Assembly: GCA_013398275.1 (NCBI GenBank)
Contig: VZSE01002508.1
Span: 126,195-190,194, forward strand
DNA: 64,000 bases
Direction: 5' to 3'
From: Promerops cafer
Lineage: Eukaryota > Chordata > Aves > Passeriformes > Nectariniidae
Shown here: piece by piece, positions 36,801 to 47,978 of the stretch
How the letters are laid out: each line of letters starts with the position of its first letter
How positions within the stretch are numbered: the stretch's first letter is position 1
The notes under the pieces: generated by a model
The model's input: the letters and a program-made list of their open reading frames with translations, nothing else
What the model was told of the DNA's origin: nothing
Databases searched by the model: none
Translations under genes and position numbers: made by a program

Positions 36801-39800
36801 ATGAACCAGATCTTCAAGGAGAGCCCCATCTGTGAGTCAGGGAGGAAAACTCCACCAAATCACCCCAAATACAGAAATATTTATCATCATGTACACAGCA
36901 TATACATACACGCTTAATGCCAGCTCATTATCAGAGAAGCACGTGTTCCTTTGTTGTATCATTGCCAGCTGCTTTATACTGTGTGCCAACACTCAGCAGA
37001 CTGGAAAACTAGAGAAACCACCTGAGAAATAAATCCATTTCTTCAGATTAGGCAAAGAGAACTTTGATGAGGTAACTCTTTCTGTATCTTGACTCCAGTG
37101 GCAGCAATGCACTAGCTGAACATTCTTCTGTCCCTACACCAAATATGTGACATACTTAGAACCACTGGCAATGCCAGTAAGCAGGGTTGCCAGGGAAGTC
37201 ATCTGACATGTCAGGAATCAGAACATAGGCAGAAGACCATGAAGCACCACAAAACAACTCATGGACTGCCCCCCCCAAAACAAGCTGCACTACCAGTCAG
37301 TCAAACAGGAACTAGAAACCCAGGACACAAGACAACAAAACTGAGCCGTGGATCCAATCCACTTAAAAGCTGGAAGCTGCAAACAGTATTTAGTTACAGC
37401 TAAAAACTGCCCATGCAGCTGCTGAGGGTTTTGCAACAAGCTGCTGAAAGCACCACGGGTCACTAGGCCTCCTCATTTCCAGGTGGGAAACGTGTAAGTA
37501 GTTTGTAACGTGACTTTGTGTTGTACCAAGCCTACTTCAAACATCAGCTGCACTGCCAGTAGCAAATGTCACCCAATATTTGCAGCAAATGGCAAAAATG
37601 CTACTAATTTTCGTGGGAATGAGGATGAGACCAGAACTATGCACCGATGGTAATTACAATTCAAGCACTGAGAGAAGTTCCGAATAGCAACTTTCCCACA
37701 GAGGCTGAATGGAAAAACCAACTCTATGATTAGTATAAAGCTTTTAGTGTTTTATTATATTAATAACAGATTTCACTCTGCTCCAATTAAATAGGCCTGG
37801 GATTAAATGTCCATGTTTACCTCATGGTGCACACCACCATGGCAGTTTCTAACATCAAAATGAAGTTGCAAAAGGGCAGCATTCTATCTAAATTATATTT
37901 GTTTTAATTTCTACAGCACAATTATAGCAGCACATGTAGGCTTCTGTAATTAGAATTACTTAAAAATATTTCCACCACAACACCCAATTTCCAGGGGGAT
38001 ATAAACTGCACTGCAGAAATATCCTCCAGGCCAACAAGTAATCATAGAGCTCATGCTGAAAAATTCCTTGGTTGGTCATTTGGGTATTTTCACAAGCAAC
38101 ACCTCACTGACATAGCACAACACAAGGGTCATGCCACACCTTTTTTTAAATTCCTACATAAAAGTATGTGTGTGTACATGTATACGTATGTGTATGTGTG
38201 TGCTCATGTGCATATGACCAATGAAATCAACGTGGAACAAGCATGAGGATAAGGCATATAAACAGCTACATTGTATAAACATCACAGGAGCCTCTGCAGC
38301 TCTCCAAGGCCTCACTGCCAGGACTACCCTCAGGGACCAGTTGAAATAGTAGCTGTTTCAAATGGAGGAGGAAGAAGTGATGACTTAACACCAGAAAAAG
38401 TCAAGTCCAGAAACTGCTCTCCTGAGAATAAGCCAGGAAATGTGTTAGTAAATTAATTTTCTTGGTCTGGCTGCAAGAATTAACAAGAGTGGAAAGCTTT
38501 CTCTTTCATCTGAGTCCTCTAGTCAGCTTTATTTTCAGGACTTCACAAATACAAATATTGTGACAACATTCCTGGACTTACCTCCAGGCCTTTCGTGCTC
38601 TCCATCGGTATGTAAAAGCATTGAAATAGGCATTCCAACATTTTTAGATCTTCCAGCTACAAGAACATTTTTTCCAAATGTTTGTATTCCTTGTAGGAAA
38701 AAAAGAGAATTAACAAATTATGTTCCACTATTTTGATACATCTAAACCCTTCTTCTCAATCCCCAAGACAGAATTATTTGTTGTTGTGGACTGCTGACAT
38801 CAACACGACTTGAAAATCCACAAGGCTGAATCTGAGGGATGAATCCACAAAACAACTTTCAGCTTTCACCTTGCAGAAAGAAAACTGACAACTCATTCAG
38901 GTTACCTGAATCACCCTTAGCAAGGACTTAATTTCCTTGCTCCAGCCGCAAAGGGAAGCACTTATGTCTACCAGTAAGAACATGTACATTCTAAATAAAA
39001 AATAACAACTATTGAACACATATGCATTTTTCCCCTTCCAGTACTGAATTAAGTGCTCCCACTTTTTGTTCTTGTTTTTCCCCCTTCTCCACAAGAACTT
39101 ACACATTCAAATCTTCTATTTGACAAATAATCGTGTCAACAACAGCACAGAAAATTTCCTGCAAAACTACGAAATTCATAAAGTTACTGAAGTGTTCCAC
39201 CAAATACTACTGTCTACACTTAATTAATAGTTGTGCTAATGGCACAAGAGCCTATCTACTTGGCAACTCCTTAGAATTCAGATTAATACTCTAAACGTTT
39301 GTTCCTCAATCAGTCCAATGCATTTAGAAAACCTAGACCTTTTAGCTGACACCTGAGTTCATCCTTTGTTCATCTCCCAGGGTAAAAAGAGTTTCAGGAC
39401 AGGTGAGTGAGTCCCTTACCCGTCCGTTTAATGATTTCCCAGACGGCAGCAGCGGTGGCAGGGATTATGGAAGGCTGATCGAGACACAGACGCCCAACAT
39501 TCATGACATGGAACCCATCCACATCCTTTTCAGGGGCGATGGCGTTACAGACTGCCCGTTCGTCTAGGTGATCTAGGAGACACACGGCTCTCAGCTACGG
39601 CTCCTCCACTTGTCAAGTGCCATCAATACATCAGGACACAGACCAGCACACAGCCCGGATCTAGCCGGGGACATTAACTACTGCTCTTCACTGAACAAAC
39701 TGCACTCCCCCTAAAGGCAACTGCACCTTTTCAAGCGGTCTGCGGAAAAATTAGGTTAAGGCATTTGTCACAGTGTTAATACAACAGATTCTGTCAAAAT

Positions 39801-42800
39801 ATCAGAGCCCAGTACTCAGCTGAGAATGAGGACAGTAACTATAAGAGGAAATGTTTAAGCAAGTCACTTCTGCAATCTAGAAGTCTTAAATATGAAGTGG
39901 CTCAAAAACACCAACAAACCACAGGAGAACAGTTATGTGCATTTTTTTGGTTTCCAAGTCCACAGAGGATACACAAGCTAATTTTTAAACAAATTCATGG
40001 AAATCTCAAGCTGAAATAACTTTGAAGGTCTAGCTCTCCTTTTCCAACACTATTTTTTTTAGTCAACTGTTAATCAGTAGGACCAAAACATATCATACTT
40101 CATTAGAAAACTGAGAATACACAAAACTTTGATACCGGTGATCTCAAAATAGTGAGTATGGCTTAAATGGCATTGCCTGCGCATACTTTCGTATCCATGT
40201 CTGTTCACAGCGAGTATTTTTCATATGCACCAGTGATACGGGACAGCTCTGCAAATGCTTAAAGCTTATACTGCATAAACATTAACACTGATTATGAAAA
40301 AATGTGTTTGCCAGACCTCTCTCTGCAGAGTTACAAACCCAAGCATAAACCTGGAATACATAACGTCCCAGAGGAACAGCTCCACAAAACATCCCACACT
40401 GACCCAAAAAGCAAACTGAGTTTCATGACTGACCCACGGCCTGCTGAGAGCCCCAAAATGGCCGTGACATGGCCTGTGGTAACCCGGACCTGTTGAAAGG
40501 TTTTGTCCGGGAGAAAGTCAAGCTGACCCCCAGAGTGGGTAAATGGGGAGAAAGCCCCTGACCCTCCGTGGGTTAATGTCCAGTTTGTTACTGAACCTCC
40601 TGAGAATGTGGTTGTTTCTCCTGAGCACCAATAAGAGTGAATCATAAGAACCTTCCCCTAAACCTGCCAAGCGGGCTGGGGGCTTTACAATTTTCAACTC
40701 AGAGCAATTGCTTTTTGCATCTTTTACATCACCCATTCTAGCCACAACCTGAACAGAATCCTGCAACTGTGTGGCAAGACGCCCCCGTGGCCAAGTCAGA
40801 GAGCACTACATGAGGTTTAAAAAAAACAAATAAAGGAAAATGAGCGTCAATAAGGAAATTCAGATGTTGCCAGTAAAATATTTTAGAGACATAAGCAGGC
40901 TGTTTTAATTTAGTAGGTTTTTGTGGTTTTGCATTAAAAGGAGCTAGATAATTAAAAGATAAGCATGTTGTAGAACTTAAACCATGGTAATCTCCTGTTA
41001 AAAGATTTCCAATTAAAAAACCCCTAGAGTTAAACCAGGCTGCTATGATTTACAATTTAATTCTCCATTTTTTGATGAGAGGAAGTTTCCTTCTGAATCC
41101 TAATGAGAAAAGACTGCAGAAATTAAGATATTAAGTACATTGATGAAAGAGTCTCTTAGAACTCAAACTTGCCTCACAGAGACTAAAAGCAACCATAACC
41201 CTGTTTTTATGTCAACTTGGGGATTAAAAAAGAAAACAAAACCAAGAAAGAAATTTGGAGTAACTTATTAAATGGCTTTTGCAAAAGAGAACTTGTTACC
41301 CTTAGGCAAGTCAGTTGTTCATCCAACACAAACTTGGCAGCCATGCTTTTCCTTATGCCTGGGATGAGCGGAACACTGCCCTGAAAAACACCTCCTCCAC
41401 ACTGTCTGTCTAGCTTCCCAGAAACAGACAGATAATAGACACAATTATGTAAAAGGAAAAAAAAATGCATGCTTTACATGGATATTTTCCACACTCAAAA
41501 CTGATTTGCAGAATTTCAGAACAGGGTTTACAGTACTGGGAAGAAATGCAGCTGCACAGCTGGGGACAAAAGAGCTGTGGGCCTGAGAAGAGGCTCCCAC
41601 ATGCCTTCTTTATTTCCAGAGGAACAAAATAATTTCTTAATTGTCTTACTGTCAGTCTCATAAAACATCAACTGATACCCATACAAATTTCCTTGCTGTC
41701 GTTCCAAGCCACTCTCCAGGCCAAGTTCCTCTCTGCAGTCCTCCTCCCCCTTTTCAGCCAGACTTGCAGGACTACACTGAGCATCACTTGCCAAGCATTT
41801 GCACACAGAGAAACTCCTATTTACACAACAACTGCCTCTGGTGCTGGCACATGAAAAATAAAGGCTTGTTTTCAAAAAGGAAGACTAATGAAAATAATAA
41901 CATAGCACAAAAGGGATCTGGAAAAAATACGGTACAGATTTTCATCTTCTGTCTCAAATAGATATATATTTTGTGGCCATCTCCCAGGCAATTCAAACTA
42001 AGATACAGGAAAGTCTCCAGAAAACTATCACAAGCAATGCACTCAAAAGGTGCACAGAAAAGAAGCTCTCCTCAGGCAAAGATGACAATCCTCAAAGTTA
42101 AGTTGCCCTGGCTCACAACAGTGCAACAGAACAAAGCTATTTCTGATTCCATTTTTAACCCGACGTTGATCAAAAGCCACACCTTGTGTGGTTTACTGCA
42201 AAACAGCCCCAAACCCCACACAACAGCCTCAATTCTGGAATAAGCAGCCTCCACTGATAAAGTTTTCACAACTTTTAGGCTTTGCCTCCTTCCATTACAA
42301 GGCAAATATGAAAAATTTGGAAAATTAGCTAATTTAGCTTTTGGCCCTTTAGTTTATTAAGTTCCTCTGAGGGAAAAAAAAGTAATTCAGTTATCTGAGT
42401 TATATTTGACATCTGTTATTGAAAGAACTTACTGAACATTTCCAGTTCATGACAAATTGCACATTTAACTTTACTATACAGACACTGCAATATTGACAAA
42501 GTTCTGCTATTTATTAAATTGCTCTAAAGCTTTTCCTAACACAAGCAACAGCCATGCCTGTCTGATAGGCTGGATGAAGGCTAATTAGTCTTCAAGTAGT
42601 TATCGTGACAGATGTCTCACAGCTCTTGAGAGGAATCTTCAACCAATTTTAGGACTAACCCTTATTTAAGGACTTCAGGATTTCAGTGTAGAAGCATCAA
42701 ACATTTCAACTGACACAGCTAGAATTATCATCAGGTTTTTTTTTCTTTTCTCATGTTGACCAGGTTTAAATTCATTACATTTCAAGACCAAAAGAAGTTC

Positions 42801-45800
42801 TGAACTGTACACTGATGAAAGCAGACAGCTCAAGAGCAAACTGTAGTGACCTGATATCCTCCTCATAAATGCATTTTTACAAGTGGTACCTAACCATCTC
42901 CCTGAGTAGCCTCACCAGTAAGACACGTGACACATGACATCTCCCATTTTTTGGGAACACAGCACTGGACTGGGAGTGCAGTGTACAGGCCTGCTTCCTT
43001 TGCTACAGGCTTCAGACAGGATGCTTTCCATCCCTAGGCTGCCAGTGCTCCATCTTTTGCAGCTCTCATTGCTGCAATGGCACTTTGTTGATTACAGCAC
43101 CTGCTGCTGCTAATCCCTGTCAGTGGGAGAGATGTTGGTCCAAAGGAAACCGACCACATTCCATCAGCTCCTACGCTGAAGGCCAGGATGTGGCTCCTTA
43201 CTTGTGCTACACTTCCACCTTGTGGAAAATTTATTTCAGTACACGGCCCATTTCAGGCAGCTTTCACGTGGCACCAAGTGCAAACCCTCCTCATCACGAC
43301 CGCTGCTGTTTGTTACAAATGCAACCAAAGCATTTTTTCCCCCGTAACTCTCAGCACCTGCCCCAGTTTTGCTGCTTTACAGATATAAAAGAGTTTCAAC
43401 TTAGTTTTTCGTTCTTTGCAAGTTTTATCACTGCAAAAATAACCACTTTGCCAGCTACTCCCTGGTGATATGTCAGTGAGATTTTATGACAAATTAGGAG
43501 AAGGTAAATAAAAAACCCAAAAATTTAGTCAAGGCTTTTAGGACCTTCCCACAAAGTTCACCTGGAACATTAGGGCCAACAAAGAAAACATAAATGTTTA
43601 AAGCAAAACCTGGAATCACTATGAGAAAGGCTATAGCATCACCAGCTACAATGCATAATTTTACATGATTTAGGGGATGAAAGCATAGAATTCAAGGCAG
43701 ACCAGTGCAACATGCTCAAAAAATAAAGAAAATTAAACTGGATGAATTATGTGAAATGCCTTGAAAGACCACTCTGAGTGATCATTTAAAAAGGCAAGGT
43801 TTACATATGAAATTATTCTCAGGATTTTTTTTTCTTTAAAATGAACCGCATATTCAACCAAAAAAAAAAAATTAACATTTCAGCTAATGCTTCATTATGC
43901 ACGTCCTCTTTCAAGAGTTTCTTATGTCCTTAAGGTACACTTGCAGCCCAGAACTGTTAAACTCTTGCCTCTTACACGGACTGTATATGAAGAGTGGGAC
44001 AAAGATGTCACATACCTGGGAGAGGTAGCTGAACTAATAAACCACTAACTCTTGAATCCTTGTTGAGTTTTACTGTCATATCCAAGAGCTCTTCCTGTGA
44101 AATGTCCTTAGGCCTCAGTATGATCTCACTAGAAATGCCTGATAAGAACAAAAAACAGAAGATATGTCAGAATAAGGAAACTGAGTGATGTTCGGCTTAG
44201 TGATTTAGTCCAAAAATCGGTCTGGTTCTTAACAACTGTTTCCAAACACCATTTTAAGATGCAAAATGAAACTTATGGCTCCCATTCAAATCATATTAAA
44301 ACGACTTCATTCATACATCCATGCAGTTCCTTAGGCCCATCAGAGAAAACATGGAAGAAATTGGTGCAAAATTTGATTAAGACACTGAGGGGATTCCTCC
44401 TGCTTTAATTTTTTCTTTTTAAATAAGAGTATCTTGCGCTTACCAAAGGAACACTTATGTGACATACCCACAGCTGCAGCTGCTTTTATCTTGTTCCTGA
44501 CATAGATGTGACTGGCTGGATTGTCTCCTACTAATACGACAGTGAGGTGAGGCCTCTGGTTCCCAGCGGATATCCACGATTCCACATCCCTTCGAACTTC
44601 TGTCAAAACCTGGTGAGCAAGCTTTGTCCCTGAGATAACGGTTGCTTCGTCACTAGAAAGATAAGAAGACACACAATATTTAGGTCTAAAATTTCACCAG
44701 GAAGAAGACACCTTTAAGTGTGTGATCTACCATTTTGAACGCTGCCAAATGTTTTGATTCACGCGCTAGCATTTCAAACATTTTTGAAAAACATTAACAT
44801 GCTACAAATCTACATGGGAAAAGAAGTGCTTCCCCACTCTCTTATCTGAAGAGCATGGATGTGCTATCAGTGCACATGGAAAAGGAGCTCACTAGCCACA
44901 ACTCACCTTCCCAAAACACATAGCCAACCACATAAACATACATGAACTCCTGCACTTTGGAATGAAACATGAGAATGTTCTTATGCCCTCAGGTTTTACT
45001 GGTTTAAGGAAAGTTATCCACTTCCCTCCTCAAATTTCCTTAAAAATTGATTTGACATAGTATTATTTACATTATTTTTTGTCCAAGCCTCATTGATATA
45101 TTTCTCATATTTCATAGCTGCTGGGAAGGGAGTCAGTAAATAGCATTTCTCACATGTGTAAAATATAAAAATAGCAAATACTGAAATACGTTGATGCTTC
45201 TTAGGTTTAGAATCTAAATAGTTTAAGTCCTTTGATGGAATTATCACACAAGAACTGCATGAACAAATAAAGCATCACCTGTACAGAAAGCCTACACTGC
45301 AGCAGGCTCTTCAAGACATTGAAACTAAGTAATGAATTACTATTATTGTAAATTTTATACACATTAAAACATTGACCAGGTGTTGGTCAGTGACAGGTTT
45401 AATGATAGATTTGTGACAGATTTCGTGACCAAGTTAATGACAGACTTAATATGTGTTACTACACCATCCTGCCCCACTGTTATCGCACCCATCCAGGGAT
45501 GCTCCTACTCTGAACCCAGCATAGATTTACAACAGAAAATTCTTCTTGTTTATGAATCTGGTGACTTGCAGGACAGACACAAACTAAGATCTGCACTGCT
45601 ATTTTAGATCAATTTGTACTCTAAAAGCCTGAGATCATATCCAGCATCACAACAGGACATATCCCACACCCCATAAAAACCTCTGGAAAATTATTAGTGC
45701 AGGAACATCTGTGTTTTGCAGAACTGGAATAAAACAGTTACTAGCAACCCAGAACAGAAGCAGCATATGCCCTGGTGCAGAAATACAAATCTGGCAGAAT

Positions 45801-46771
45801 CAATTCTCAATACACAGAACATCCAAAGGGTCAGATGCTTATTTCATTGGCTGTTCAGCTCACTCATCTTTTCATTCTTGAAATCACAAAGACAGTGCTT
45901 TCAGCATTGGCACTTGCGATCTGCTGAATCTCTTTAGTCAGCTTTCAGCCAGATCTTAAGACAGTTACATATAAATGAAAAGGTTCACAAGGAGAGGAGC
46001 TCAGAGAGACCCTCCCATGCACACCCAGGCAAGGACTCAGAGCTGCAGTGCTGCAAAACCAACACCAGAATCCCTTTGCAGACAGCGCAATAAATTAAAC
46101 GCAGGGCGTGATTATTGTCAGGACACTGATCCCCAATGCACCAAAGCATGCACTGTTTGCCACCAAATGATGAATATATACAGTAATTCTCTATAAATCC
46201 ACTGACAGGCTCTTTAAGGTACCAGGAGCAAGCAAACGTGTACCCAGAGATTCCCCTCCGGGAGGGGGCAGAAAGGTAACATCGCAAGGGCTACTTCAGT
46301 TTCAAGGGCACCGCTTAAATCCCCGATGGATCACCAAGGCCAGGGCCACGGCCCGCTCGCCGCCCGCTCTCCCGCTGGTTCTTCCCCGTTTCCGCGGGAA
46401 GAACCGCGGAACTCAGCGGGGATCCGAGGGCATCCACCCCGAAGGGCGATCGCGGGGGGCCCAAGCCCGCTGATCCCTCAGGCCTTTCCAGCCCTTTGGA
46501 CCCGCCGCGCCAGGAGCGGTACGAGGATGAGGAGGATGAGAAGGAGGAAGGAGGAGAATGAAGAGGAAAAAGATCCGATCGGCGCAAGATACCTGGCGGC
46601 GCTGCGAGGGGAGCTGCTGGTGCTGCGAGTGAGGGTTCGCCACCGCCTCAGGGGCGCCCAGCCCGGGCGCAGCAGAGCGGCAGAGGAGGAGGAGGCGGCG
46701 GAGGAGAGGGAGAAGGCTGTGGTGGCCGCCGCCATTTCGGTCGGTCCCCACGGACGGAAGCGCCGCCGCAA
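23334..46771 (-). CDS. MTHFD2L: Mitochondrial methylene-tetrahydrofolate dehydrogenase/cyclohydrolase 2-like, eight coding exons
   Basis: Bifunctional enzyme of mitochondrial one-carbon metabolism. It oxidises 5,10-methylene-THF and hydrolyses the methenyl form to 10-formyl-THF. Exons with copy A as first exon: 46771-46593, 44652-44468, 44138-44016, 39572-39420, 38689-38582, 34807-34715, 30661-30536, 23446-23334. After the phase-2 first intron every junction is phase 1, and the product is 359 residues without a stop (349 with first exon B or C; human 347). Visible features: an Arg/Ser/Ala-rich transit peptide; the substrate-site segment YVRNKIKAA with the expected catalytic lysine (about residue 114); the family signature ending in LLVQLPLP; KDVDGFH; the cofactor-binding loop VAGRSKNVGMP; GDATVT; and the C-terminal signature PGGVGPMTVAMLLKNT. 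The ending KKLIY and the segment HTDGEHERPGG fit MTHFD2L better than MTHFD2, which has a longer C-terminus. Confidence 0.96.
30536..30661 (-). CDS. MTHFD2L: MTHFD2L exon 7
   Basis: 126 bases with acceptor GATTCCAG and donor GAAG|GTCAGT. It encodes the segment from IPKLITTDMV through GAAVIDVGIN to LVGDVDFE, part of the nucleotide-binding domain. An (AGT)n microsatellite lies about 180 bp before its acceptor. Confidence 0.97.
30843..30887. repeat. (ACT)n trinucleotide microsatellite
   Basis: Fifteen uninterrupted ACT units (AGT on the MTHFD2L strand) in intron 6, about 180 bp upstream of exon 7. Confidence 0.97.
34715..34807 (-). CDS. MTHFD2L: MTHFD2L exon 6
   Basis: 93 bases with acceptor CCATTTCAG and donor GCAG|GTAATA. 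It encodes GDATVTITHRYT, then KEQLKIHTQLADIVIVAAG, a conserved part of the dehydrogenase domain. Confidence 0.97.
36083..36114. repeat. A-rich low-complexity tract
   Basis: Two runs of 11 to 13 A with a G interruption, in MTHFD2L intron 5. It could be the tail of an old retroposed element, but I see no body next to it. Confidence 0.8.
38163..38212. repeat. Degenerate GT/AT microsatellite
   Basis: Imperfect TGTG/TATG repeats in MTHFD2L intron 5. Confidence 0.8.
38582..38689 (-). CDS. MTHFD2L: MTHFD2L exon 5
   Basis: 108 bases with acceptor TTCCTACAAG and donor GGAG|GTAAGT. It encodes IQTFGKNVLVAGRSKNVGMP and the HTDGEHERPG loop. This is the cofactor-binding GxS-x-x-VG-x-P motif. Confidence 0.97.
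39420..39572 (-). CDS. MTHFD2L: MTHFD2L exon 4
   Basis: 153 bases with acceptor TCTCCTAG and donor ACGG|GTAAGG. It encodes HLDERAVCNAIAPEKDVDGF, then the GRLCLDQ and VWEIIKRTG segments typical of the mitochondrial enzymes. Confidence 0.97.
40475..40746. mobile_element. Possible degraded repeat element (LTR-like)
   Basis: A GC-richer block inside the AT-rich third intron of MTHFD2L. It begins TGTGG and ends CCACA, a short inverted terminus of the kind seen in long terminal repeats. I see no target-site duplication and no internal retroviral genes, so identity and exact ends are uncertain. It may be ordinary intron sequence. Confidence 0.2.
44016..44138 (-). CDS. MTHFD2L: MTHFD2L exon 3
   Basis: 123 bases with acceptor TTCTTATCAG and donor CCAG|GTATGT. 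It encodes ISSEIILRPKDISQEELLDM and ends in SGLLVQLPLP, the first family signature. Confidence 0.96.
44468..44652 (-). CDS. MTHFD2L: MTHFD2L exon 2
   Basis: 185 bases with acceptor ATCTTTCTAG; the first base T completes the AG left by exon 1 (Ser). The donor is GTGG|GTATGT at 44468. A second GT (GTAAGC, 24 bases downstream) could also serve as a donor. The one at 44468 is chosen because it keeps phase 1 and continues the conserved AAAAVG-I junction. The exon encodes TVISGTKLAHQVL, then the GDNPASHIYVRNKI substrate-site motif. Confidence 0.95.
45385..45450. repeat. Degenerate 12-bp minisatellite
   Basis: Imperfect tandem copies of a unit resembling GACAGATTTNTG in MTHFD2L intron 1. The periodicity is also visible as a DRF/TDF-like period in translation, but the frame is not part of a gene. 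Confidence 0.6.
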
Positions 46772-46920
46772 CCAAGCGACGAGCAGGCGGGGCCACTGCC
46801 TGCACCGGGATCGGGGCCAGAGCAGGCGGAGCTCAGGGACGCGTGGAGCTGAGGGAAGGGAGGACCTGAGGGAGGGGAGATGCTGAGGCGCCGGTCGACG
46901 CGACGGGGACTTCGAGCCTC
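46320..46920 (-). promoter_or_regulatory. MTHFD2L: CpG-island promoter around MTHFD2L exon 1A
   Basis: A strongly GC- and CpG-rich block in AT-rich surroundings, centred on first-exon copy A. No TATA box is visible, which fits a housekeeping promoter. The segment CGTCGCTTGG upstream of the start is shared with copies B and C, so part of the promoter was duplicated with the exon. Confidence 0.7.
46593..46771 (-). CDS. MTHFD2L: MTHFD2L exon 1, copy A (transit peptide)
   Basis: ATG at 46771-46769, then 59 codons plus AG and the donor CCAG|GTATCT. The phase-2 end fits the T that opens exon 2. The peptide begins MAAATTAF and is rich in Ala, Ser, Leu and Arg without acidic residues, as expected for a mitochondrial presequence. 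It ends in SPRSAA before the junction. It lies in a CpG island, nearest to exon 2 (intron 1.9 kb). Two further copies of this exon exist upstream (B and C). I take A as the default first exon because it is closest and in the right orientation. Confidence 0.75.
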
Positions 46921-47513
46921 AGGGTACAGCTGGAGCCACGCAAACGATGCCCCAAACACGGGCTTCGGCTGCAGCCTTTGGTTCCCGTGAGCTGCTGTTC
47001 CCGTCACAATTTGGAGTGGGCAGACACAGAGCGCCACGGACAAGCATCGATGCCCTTCGTAGTTATTCCCTGCACCCTCGCGTTTTCTGAGGGGGATGTC
47101 TCATGGAATTGCTTGCAACTTGCATGTTGGTGCCTTCTGTCACCTTCAGTGGCAGATTTTATAGTAAAAAATCGTCTGTGCAGAGTGGAAGAAGAAAGCA
47201 AACCAAGATCTGAAACAGCATATAAAAAGCATGCCAAAATAATAACAGGAACCGCACCAGCTTACTGACAGAGGGGAAATTCCTTTCTAAAGCTGGGAAA
47301 AGCTTTGGAAAGATGTGTCAGCTTAGTGAGGCTTCATGTTCTGCGATGGTCCTGGCAAAGGTTTTGATGAGTTAGGTGTTTCCAAAAGGAATATGGCTCA
47401 GGTGCTTCCACAGACAGGGTGCATGCTGGGTTTTAATGGCTTGTCCTTTCTAAAATATTATTCTTATCAAATTATATACCCTAAAAAATCCACCCCACTG
47501 TCTGGCCGTCCTT

Positions 47514-47978
47514 GAGCACCGCCCGTCCCTGAGCTTCTCCCGGCCGCCGCACACCCAGTCCTGCTGCTTTTTGTCCCGGCTCTTCCCCTCGTCGCTTGGC
47601 TGCGGCCCCGCTTCCACCTGTGCGGTCCGACCGTCATGGCTGCGGCCACCACAGGGTTCCTCTCCTTCTGCTCCGCGCTCTTGCTCCCGGGCTGGGCGCC
47701 GCTGAGGGGCTGCCGAACCTTCACCTTCCTCCCGGCGCCCCGAGCCGGCTGCAGCGCCAGCAGGGCCCCTCGCAGCGCTGCCAGGTACGCGGCGCCCATC
47801 GGGGAGTTTTCCTCCTCGCTCCTTCCTCCTCATCCTCCTCGTCCCCCTCACGCTGTGGCGGGAAGCGCGCGGCGGGCAAAAAGCGCGCGAAACGCCTGAG
47901 GGGACGGCGAGGAACATTTTATCAGAATTTGGTGGGGGATCGAACGTGAAACAAAGGTGCTGATATTACTTTTAGAAA
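47514..47978 (+). repeat. Inverted repeat, left arm (contains first-exon copy B)
   Basis: Matches the right arm (49253-49741) in inverted orientation. Over about 340 bp from the ATG outwards I count about five substitutions and two small copy-number indels in a CTC/GTC-rich tract. Identity falls off towards the outer end (GAGCACCGCCC...) and the inner end (CTTTTAGAAA). The arm is CpG-rich and includes upstream promoter-like sequence. Confidence 0.9.
47636..47784 (+). pseudogene. Inverted extra copy of MTHFD2L first exon (copy B)
   Basis: ATG at 47636, 49 codons plus AG, then donor CCAG|GTACGC. The encoded peptide (MAAATTGFLSFCSALLLPGW start, APRSAA end) is homologous to copy A and almost the same as copy C. 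It points away from MTHFD2L exons 2-8, so it cannot splice to them in a normal transcript. The frame and donor are nonetheless intact. It could drive a divergent non-coding transcript or be inert. I call it a pseudo-exon by orientation only. Confidence 0.6.

Larger units (their letters stand above)
23447..46592 (-). other. MTHFD2L: MTHFD2L introns
   Basis: Intron lengths from the 5' side: 1.9 kb (from copy A), 329 bp, 4.4 kb, 730 bp, 3.8 kb, 4.1 kb and 7.1 kb. They hold microsatellites (30843-30887, 38163-38212), A-rich runs (36083-36114), a degenerate 12-bp repeat (45385-45450) and a possible degraded repeat element (40475-40746). I see no nested gene. Confidence 0.8.

Noticed and set aside
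44340..44444. Reading through after exon 2 of MTHFD2L (Lys-rich tail)
   Set aside because: This is intron sequence. The conserved junction and phase require the donor at 44468.
46326..46886. 186-codon plus-strand frame through the CpG island
   Set aside because: It is the antisense shadow of MTHFD2L exon 1A. The Arg/Glu-rich translation is a product of GC-rich repeats.
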